Positions 56,051 to 64,000 of a DNA stretch of 64,000 bases are shown here, piece after piece. The DNA is from Cycas panzhihuaensis. Its lineage: Eukaryota > Cycadophyta. Both the position numbers and the translations under genes were made by a program. The stretch's first letter is position 1. Each line of letters opens with the position of its first letter. The notes beneath the pieces are model-generated. The model worked only from the letters and a program-made list of their open reading frames with translations, was not told the origin of the DNA and ran no database searches. The stretch spans positions 32,929,741 to 32,993,740 of the forward strand of contig CM041465.1 of NCBI GenBank assembly GCA_023213395.1, given 5' to 3'.

Positions 56051-57430
56051 TTCTTAAGACCTTTGGGAATCACAGGATCTAACAAAAGTTTGTACAGATC
56101 ATAATATCTTATGCCTTTGGCAATGATTTCCCCATTTTTTTTCATATCTAAAATGTGATAATAACCTTTCTCATAAAAAATTATCCTTAGTCCTTTTTTG
56201 TAAAGTTATGAGATAGAAAGAAGATTCATTTTTAGATTAGGGACTAGCAAAACATTCCCAATTTTCTTTACATTTCCTTACAGATTGATGGCGATAGTAC
56301 CCACCCTCTTTATGTCAAGTGGGTATTTATCTCCATGTTCAACTAATTTGTCGAAGTCATAAGGCTTTAAGATTTCAAACCAATCTTCATGATTGTTCAT
56401 ATGTTGCGAAGCTCCCAAATCAATATACCATATGTCTCCATCTCTTAGACTTGTTGCTAGTGTGACAATGAAGGCAATCTCTTCTTCCTCTTCCTCTATT
56501 TTTTCTTTACTATATCCTCCAATAGGTCATTTCCCTCTCCAAATATCGATCCTTCTTTATAGGCATTGGTATGTGTAATGCCCTGATTACCTATAGTGGT
56601 AACAAACATCAAAAATTCTGCATGTACTCGAGATGTGCCTAGTTTTTCTACAGTTGAAGTAGACCCTAGTATCTTCACTTCGTCCATGTCCTCTAAATTC
56701 TTTCCAGTGTCCTCAACCTCTAATGTCTAGAGCCTGTCCTCTCCCATGAGCCTAGTTTCATCTACGTGGTCCTAAGTTCAATCTGGATGTAAAGGCATCC
56801 TCTAGCTCTAAAGAATCCTCATAGCACTTGTTCCTTTCTTCTTGTCTTAATAACAACCCAGTTAATTCATCAAGAGTCATTTTATCAATCTAGTTATTAT
56901 TTGTAATGGTGTTAATGGTTATGTGAAATGATCTTGGTAGCTTGCTTGTCACCAATTCCACCAGCTCTTGTTTTGAAATAATGCCTCTTGCACTTAAGAG
57001 ATTATTTCTAATTGAAATAGCTTTGTCTATGAATTCTATTATAGTCTCACTTTCCTTCATGTGGAGTTTGTATAGAACTTCCTTGAGTGCAATTATCATG
57101 GCTTTGTTTTTCTACCCATACAAATTCTCAAGACATTTCCAAATATCTGACATAGAGTTTAATTTCTCTATATATACCAGAAGTAAGTCAGAAACTAACA
57201 TCTTTAAAATGATTATTCCTATGTTATCTCTTTCCTCGCACCTTGGCAGGGTTGGATCTATTTCATTTAGATGAGCTTCAGAACCATTTGCAATATTCCA
57301 AGCATTTTTTACTCTTAAAAGTGTTTTCACTTTGATTTTCCATATATGGTAATTTGAATCGGTTAATTTTTCTTAATCGATCAAGGTTAAGATTAAGGAG
57401 GCTATTAAATCTGAGAGGATCAAGACCTAA
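56051..57430 (-). pseudogene. Copia gag and protease (element 2)
   Basis: Gag: LLRVKNAWNIANGSEAHL, IWKCLENLYG (stop), KEVLYKLHMKESETIIEFID, LVELVTSKLPRSFHITI. A Gly/Arg-rich region and a damaged zinc knuckle are near 56570-56690. Protease: GDIWYIDLGASQHMNNHEDW, with Leu in place of Ser/Thr-1 of the DSGAS motif, then GNVLLVPNLKMNLLSIS. A few stops. Confidence 0.85.
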
Positions 57431-58078
57431 CAGTACTAGTCTGTACACCTGTACAATTTTTTGTACAAAAATAGGACCATATAGAATGAGGTGAAGTGTA
57501 CCTCAAAAGAAAGAGGATGATAAGAGGAGTTCAAATCTGGTGTTTAATTTGTAAAATAATCTATAAACTATGAGAAAATAGGGCCAAGCACAAAATGGCT
57601 CAAATCTTCAAAAATTCTCCATGGAATCTCTTAATATCAATCACAAAACCTTTAAAGCACTGAGACAAAGATATTACAATAGATTTGATTCAAAGTTTTG
57701 AGAAAAAATAAGAGAAAAATGTGAGAGTACCTCCAAACCTGTGTGAACTGGTAAAGTGCCTAAAATTACCCTTAGACGATCTCAAATGACTTCGACTCTA
57801 AAGAGAGAAATGATGGGGATATCAAGATTTATCTGTTGGTGAAATTTCATCTCAATCTGAGACACTGAGATTTTCTTGTCCATACAGTCATACAGTTTTG
57901 TACACAAGTCATATGATGCCTTAAAGCATCTCCAGATGTGATCTTCTATCAGATTAACTCTTTATTTGACCCTTCTAAGCTTCCCTTTGCTAACTACTAT
58001 GCTTGTCTCACTCTGGCACTGCCTTCACTAGATACAAAGCCTTCTCTCAAACAGGTCGGGTGACTTGCTTTGATACCA

Positions 58079-58290
58079 TGATAACAAAACTTATTAAGAT
58101 AAATAAAAACTTGTATTCCACGGAGATCAAGTCTCCTTTTAAATATACATCATACAAATGACTGTTACAAATTGAACTGTAACTAATCCACCTCTCACTA
58201 CCAAGTGTCAACATCTTAGATATAAGTTACATTTGAGGGTGTTCCAACATTACCCCTTTATGTACCTAGATAAAACATTACACTCTAACA
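58079..58290 (-). repeat. 5' LTR of copia element 2, with PBS
   Basis: 212 bp. The first base inside the element (minus) starts TGGTATCAAAGCAAG, complementary to the initiator-Met tRNA 3' end apart from one G-to-A change. Confidence 0.95.
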
Positions 58291-58295
58291 CTAAT

Positions 58296-61200
58296 AAGGT
58301 TACTAGGCTCTAAATTTAGTGGTGTCTAAAGGAAACCTTATGTTGCTATCCTGTCTAGTAAAGCCTGCCCACAGATGGTAAAACAATGACCCAATATACT
58401 CGTACGTAAGATCAAGGCTCAATGTACCTTAGTATGCAAGCTACTAAGAAGGTTTTTACACCCCTAAATTATGGATCCACCTGCGTTAAACTTATTCCTA
58501 GTGACAGATCTAGTAGTGAAGGTTTCTTGAACTAAGGCACCCACTCTCTCTAGGTTTATCCTTAGTCTCCAAAATCCAAATGAGAAAAGGTTTTGCACCT
58601 CATCTTGCCACCAAATACACCTTATAACTAATGGCTTTCTTCATTCAATATGAGTAAGCCAATTAGCATGTGCGAGGTGGTAACTTCAGGGGTCCTAACC
58701 ATTCCACTTTCAAGGCTAGAAATAAGGGTGATTAATTCAAGAATTATCTTTTTTAATATGACGATATATTGATTAAAAACTTTTGGTCTTGCTTAGGGAT
58801 TGAAAAGGTTCCTTTTATACTAGAAATAATGTAACTAAAAGGAAAATATATTCACTAAGAAAGAGAACAATAAAGAATGGATGAATGAAATAAAGATATC
58901 TTTCAAACTTTTAAAAGTATATGAGCAATAACCTTTCCTTCAAATCTTAGTAAATCAAATGAATCAACTAATCAACCTTTTCTTTTCCAATCATACAAAA
59001 GAATGCTAGATGGTATGAAACCTAGTTTTCAACTTGATATAATGTAGAAAAAATAAGGATCTATATGTTGTTTTAAGGTTTCAACAATGTAAGTCTGAAC
59101 TCTAGTTTTCTTTAATGATAAAAAGATAAGTATTCAATGATATTCTTTAACTAATCTTGAAGCTTTCAAAAGTAATAAGTAGTTAAAGAAGAAATAAATG
59201 ACATCTATATCAATATAAAATGAAATAATCTTCTTTCCTAATATAATCAAGATAATGGAGATGATTAACTATCCCTTTGAAAAATAAAGTAGATGTATAT
59301 AAAATCTAAAATTCTGAAGTATATCATTTACTTAGAAAGATAAAAATATCATAAAATAATAAGTTTTCAATAAGAAGTATAGAAAGTAAACAACTGTAGC
59401 ACAAATTGTACCCATTTAGTAAAGTAGCTCTACTTAGCTTGTTGATAGCTTTATGTGCTGAAGATCTAACTTCTTGCTACAAAATAACTTAAAAAATATG
59501 AACAAGAGCCAATAATAGCTTCAAGGATAGATTATTAGTGATCAATAATGTAAATAGAATCCTTTTTAAAACACTGAACTACTTGAAGATTTATGAGAAC
59601 AAGCCTACCAAGGCTAAACAAGAAGCTCAAGATTATTAGCTTCAAACACTTATAAAATGATGTCGGATTTAAGTAAAACCTATTCCAATTTGAAGAATAT
59701 TAAAAAATATTTCTAATAAATTTGACCATTCAGAAAACTGACTCCTAAAACTCAAGATATTATAGAATGAGTGAAGGGACCTTTTTTAGGACTTAAATAG
59801 GAGCCACAAGGCTAAACTACTATAAAATTTAAATTATAACTTTGTAGAAAGATGTAAAAATGGTCACATACAAATTAGAGACCTTTTAATATGTCTTATA
59901 TTAAAGAAACTTGAAAATTTTTATTTTAAAAATGCTGAACAATGAAGAACTAAGTCTGATTAAGTACCTTAACTTCAATAGCTTTAAATATCTATAATAA
60001 AAGCTTCAAATTAGGTAAGAAAGTATACCAGCACAAAGAGGATTGAACTAGCTTTCCAATGAAGTAAATGATTTAAAAAACAGATATCAAATGCAAAAGT
60101 TATAGTAAAAACAGTGAAGGGACCTCTTTATAGTTAACAAAATGGAGGCTAAAAAAGAGAGGTCACTTCAAACCATTAAAACTTAATCAAAATAGCTCCA
60201 AATTTGATAAATAACTAGTCCACAGTGAAGCTTGTTAAATAATGATCGCGATGAATCTAGTTTTTCTAAAAACTGTCAACCCAGTGTGGAGAAAGAATAG
60301 AAAATATGCTAGTCACTTTTTAGAAGAAAATATAAATAAACTTTATATTAAAAAATGAGATTTAGCCCTTTATGAACTAAGTCAAACGGTCATGTGGAGG
60401 TCTAAGGAGACTAGGGACCAAACTCTAAAAGGGGGATAATAACTAACAACCCTGCCCAGACTCTAAAAATTATATAATAAAGTTTGATTAAATCAAACTT
60501 CAGAAAAAATTAAAAATTTTATTAATCAACAGCCACCGTCGTAAATACGTCGAAGAATAGGTGAGTTTAATTGATGGAAAAGCTTGAGATTTGATCAAAT
60601 ATTGATCAGACAATGGGCACCAACAATCCATCAAGTGGAATGAATAAGAACTTTTTAAAAAATATAATTTTTATATATAAAAATATTAAAAAAATGTTGA
60701 TACAAAGTGCGCAGCTGCTAGCAAATATATGCTAAACATAGTCAATTTTGATAGATGTAGATTGACGAAAAACATGATGGGATAGATTAGATTTGATCAA
60801 AGGATGGACGCTTATAGTTTGAGAAAAAGATTCAATGAGAAAGAGCTTCAAAAAAATGATTTTAGTGTGAAAATTTGAAGGGACAATGTGATGATATCGC
60901 ATGGAGGTAAATCAAATAGAGAGAGCACAATAATATGCTAAATGATGTGAAGAATAGGGTGCAGGGTTTGGGTGCCAAAGAATCTTTAAAAAAATTGAGA
61001 AAAATAGTTTAAAATAACTCAAAACAAAGAAAAATAAAGAAGGTAGTGGGGTTTTAGAAATCAGAGGGAGTACCTGGTAATTTGAGGAGGATATCTCTGC
61101 TTCTACTATAGGAAATAACAAACCGTTTCCTTTGTTACAAAGATAACTTGACTACAATTGAAACGAGTAGTTACTTGATAGGGTTCTGAGCATTAGTTTG

Positions 61201-61499
61201 AGAGTTGGACTGCTTTGAAGTTTAGGTTACCCTTGTGATCTAAAAATAAACTGAAAAAACTTTGAAAAATGATGAAAAACTTTGAAATTTCTTGTTGTAT
61301 CTTTAATATCCTGCACACACTATCTTTGCTACATAAATATAGGAGTTAAATATTCTAACAGAGTGTACATGCATCAATGGAGGCCACTCATGATCAAATA
61401 TTCAATAATAACCTTAATATAAACTTTAGTATAAAAGAAAATAATCAACAAAATGCAATAAAACTTTGTTGTTGATGAACCGTGTGCTCTAATACCAAA
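58296..61499 (-). other. Long non-coding leader of copia element 1
   Basis: 3.2 kb of AT-rich DNA between the PBS and the insertion point of element 2; with 52957-53082 it forms a leader of about 3.3 kb before gag. No coding motif was recognised on either strand; the frame at 60912-61121 is a chance frame. No LTR pair or duplication was found inside. Confidence 0.6.
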
Positions 61500-61860
61500 T
61501 GAATGATGAGGTGCAGAGTGGGACTTCACAATGGTGAGTACATGCTTACTTGAGTTAAGATTATTCGATGAATCATGAGTAGTGTTAAAAAACACTAGGG
61601 AGGTATTCCCACCCCATTTATAGGTAATTTGATGAGGCGATAAGCACCTCAACTTGACCGGCACATAATCCAACATAATGTAAATTAATATTTAAAAATA
61701 TAATTAATAAATAGAAGTATGTACCTTAATAATAATGGGTTGGTATTTGGTGGCTCTAAGCGGCTAATATGCAACTCAAGTTGCCCTAAGGAGCCCTAAA
61801 GGTAACTTTGAGAGGCCCTAAGTGTACATATCCATGTGCACATCGAGGGTTATCCTAACA
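61500..61860 (-). repeat. 5' LTR of copia element 1
   Basis: 361 bp; plus reading TGAATGATGAGGTGC to GGTTATCCTAACA; followed by the second GTTTC duplication. Confidence 0.93.
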
Positions 61861-61865
61861 GTTTC

Positions 61866-63295
61866 TGAATTTAATTAATGAAATATCAAGTTTTCTATTA
61901 TTTTATGTCATTTTTTCAAAGGTTAGGCAAAGCAATGTGATTTTAATAGGTTGGTGTAGCTTTTGCATTACTTGGAACTGTAGCATGTGACCACTCATTT
62001 GAATCCTCATTGAACCAGCTTCACAACTCATTTAATAGATCTAAAAATTAGTGCCCCTATGCAGAGATATCTCACTCGGAAGTTCAGTTGCTTATTTTTG
62101 GAAGTGAAACCCCACTACCCTCTCTTATTTGCTTATTTTTTCTCATTTTAATTATTATTTCACTGATTAAACTTAGGTGTTGACCTCTTAGGGTCTATGC
62201 AAAACTATCTTAGGGTTGTTTTGACTCACCTTTCAAATCGTATGAGCTCTTAGTGTATGTGCAACCCTCATTGGCTACGTAACTCCATTCTCAGCATATA
62301 AGCTTCAAATCTTCATGAAAATTTACAAGAAGATACTTATCGAGGAGATCTAGAGGCCTCTTAAGTTTTGTCAAGATCCATTGCTCATGTGAGGAGTACA
62401 AGTTGTGTGAAATCATCCATGCATCGACTCACTAGTAAACTTTGGCATGATCTTATTTTTATGTATTTTTATAAATATTTTTCAAATATTTTCAATTGGT
62501 CGAAGGTGCCATTATTAAATAAACTTTCAATAATTAAATCCACATCAGTTTGATTAATTTTTAGCTCTATAAATTCACTTTATTAGCTATTTTATTTCAT
62601 TTTTATTATGTTAGTTCCCATTTCATTATTTTTAGAACCATTATTTGTCATTTTAGAACCAGCTCATACTTCTTCTACACTACTCATAACCATAGCATAT
62701 GACTGCTTGTTCTTCTCACAACTAAGTTATCTAACTACTAGAAAAGATTTCATCTTGTTTCATTCATTGTATTATGAGATATCACTTCTGGAGCCAACAA
62801 ATATCTATTTTCAATCATTTTTGGTCTAGAAGCTCGTTCTAACACTACAAGCAACCATTGCTCATGAAATTTTACCAACATTGAGCCATTAGACAAATCT
62901 ATACGTTTCAAGTTTTGTGAAGATCCGTGCTCCTAGCAAAGAGTTTGAATTGTCAAAACATCTTTATCCAGTTTTTTCTTATTTTTTCCTTTGGTTTCCT
63001 TATTAAACAAGATTAAATCAGCATTTTCGATTTATTTTTGCTTATTTCAACTCCAAAATTGAGTCTGAAGTACGTCAAAACCCTTGCCTACCCCTCTCTA
63101 GCTAATTGCAAAGCTCATTTTTGCTCTAAATCACCCTATGCATCATCACACATCTATGCATTGAAAATTTTAATTTTTTATTTTGATTTGTTATATTAAA
63201 TCAATATATTTTATCACCTTAATGTTATAAAGTTTAAATAAAATTTAATTATAATTCATTTATTTTTAAATCTAATGATTAAAGGGCCTAGCCCT
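61866..63295. other. AT-rich DNA, origin unknown
   Basis: The left end continues the sequence interrupted at 48375. No gene recognised; the short plus frames at 62368-62553 and 62608-62829 have no known motif. Two stretches (about 62340-62400 and 62900-62960) share TTTTGT(C/G)AAGATCC and neighbouring words and may be old direct repeats. AGGGCCTAGCCCT at 63284-63296 is a short interrupted palindrome. Confidence 0.4.
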
Positions 63296-63599
63296 TGTTA
63301 GAAAACATAACTAAAGAAAATAAGATCAACAGGATCTTTCACATTAGGCAGATAATAAGTAGAAATAGATACATGGGATACCATATTACTGTGGGAAACC
63401 CTTACAGGTGAAAACCCTCAAATGAATAATATTCACATTATGACAAAATGGACTTTGCTATATTTATAAATCTAAAGCACTAAATATAATTATAATTATA
63501 CCCATTAGGTCACCACAATCAAGACTATTCCTCCACATAATTAGGTATTAAACTAGGAGGCTCACTTTACATTAGGTGGTATGGTCACATATTTTAACA
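63296..63599 (-). repeat. Copia-like 3' LTR (304 bp), minus strand
   Basis: On the minus strand it is bounded by TGTTAAAATATG and GTTTTCTAACA. The PPT AAGAAGGGA lies directly above 63599, so this is a 3' LTR and the element extends to the right. Confidence 0.65.
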
Positions 63600-64000
63600 T
63601 CCCTTCTTAATATAAATGTGGGGCAAAAAGGATTATCATTGGGAATAAATCCCCTTTCAAGGATAACCTTACCCAACCTAATATGCATAAATGTCGATGT
63701 AGTAATCTTCACTCAAATGTAATGGTGCCATGCCTCATATGTGCTCAATTCTTTAGAAATGTTCCAACATACCTACAACAATACAACTCTCTCTCCACTT
63801 GACATTTCGTCCATTCAACTCATCCATATTCCTGTGACTAAACCAAGAGGTTGAGCCACTTAAGTCATATGAATTGCCTCTTCAAGTCTTTGTTAAAGAA
63901 CACTTATATGATATAATATGATACCCAACTAACTGAAGATGCAAAAGTAAGGATCAAACAGACCAATGAACATAGAGACTGGTGTAAATGTCTCATCATA
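63600..64000 (-). mobile_element. Internal 3' end of an LTR retrotransposon leaving the window
   Basis: AT-rich. The only support is the PPT and LTR; no coding motif is visible in the 400 bp available. Confidence 0.5.

Larger units (their letters stand above)
53088..58290 (-). mobile_element. Copia element 2, complete, minus strand, nested in element 1
   Basis: 5203 bp with LTRs of 213 and 212 bp (53088-53300, 58079-58290), exact CTAAT duplications (53083-53087, 58291-58295), an initiator-Met PBS reading TGGTATCAAAGC directly inside the 5' LTR (minus, 58067-58078) and a PPT AAGAGAGGG (minus, just above 53300). All copia domains are present in order. I count 11 substitutions, nearly all transitions, and one 1-bp indel between the LTRs. 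Internal stops are few, so it is the best-preserved copia element here. Confidence 0.95.
48376..61860 (-). mobile_element. Copia element 1, minus strand, split by nested copia element 2
   Basis: LTRs of 361 bp at 48376-48736 (3') and 61500-61860 (5') with GTTTC duplications (48371-48375, 61861-61865). The PBS next to the 5' LTR reads TTTGGTATTAGAGC on the minus strand (about 61486-61499). The PPT, minus TATGGAGGAGAA, lies just above 48736. Gag to RNase H are on the minus strand from 52956 to 48737. The nested element (53088-58290, duplication 53083-53087/58291-58295) sits in the leader, which without it is about 3.3 kb long. Coding parts have stops and frameshifts. Confidence 0.92.

Noticed and set aside
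1-64000. tRNA or rRNA genes, CRISPR arrays, bacterial operons, organellar insertions
   Set aside because: None could be supported. The TGGTATCA words are retrotransposon primer sites, not tRNA genes, and the repeats are LTRs and microsatellites.

Overview
The window is nuclear DNA from a flowering plant, most likely one with a large, repeat-rich genome. The elements recognised are typical angiosperm families: Ty1/copia, Ty3/gypsy chromovirus and Tat-type elements, and plant L1 LINEs with DUF4283, CCHC and a terminal RNase H. The only host coding sequence I can support is the 3' part (three exons) of an FAD-dependent monooxygenase gene on the minus strand at 45259-46217. The species cannot be named from the sequence.

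Layout. (1) 1-8130: a heavily decayed plus-strand Tat element (element A): pol, an extra RNase H downstream of integrase, an antisense gene remnant and a tandem-repeat-rich 3' region. (2) 9790-16003: a GC-rich plus-strand L1 LINE with poly-A. (3) 16080-21180: a minus-strand copia element (G) with PBS and part of its 5' LTR, interrupted by F (21181-22790), a fragment related to E. (4) 22860 to about 44390: a plus-strand chromovirus (C) broken by nested insertions. A 12.3-kb Tat-like minus-strand element (B, 25135-37406) lies in its integrase with TSD gattt. Element D (38444-44145, TSD ctttt) lies in its 3' LTR, and element E (39876-43800) lies inside the 3' LTR of D. (5) 45259-46217: the monooxygenase exons. 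(6) About 46540-47830: a decayed L1, followed by a copia-type LTR with PBS at 47831-48170. (7) 48376-61860: copia element 1 (minus, TSD gtttc), with complete copia element 2 (53088-58290, minus, TSD ctaat) nested in its 5' leader. (8) 61866-63295: unexplained AT-rich DNA. (9) 63296-64000: a minus-strand LTR and the 3' end of another retrotransposon.

Features that stand out: target-site duplications prove the nesting order. Elements A and B both carry a homologous RNase H 3' of integrase plus an antisense gene, but in swapped order. B has lost the whole RT-RNase H-integrase core by one deletion that joins the start of RT to the end of integrase. The LTRs of D and E carry a PBS-like sequence inside their 3' ends. 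The integrase active site of A has been converted by changes that all fit G-to-A transitions.

All alignments were made by eye. Coordinates of decayed parts are approximate; LTR and TSD coordinates were counted base by base.
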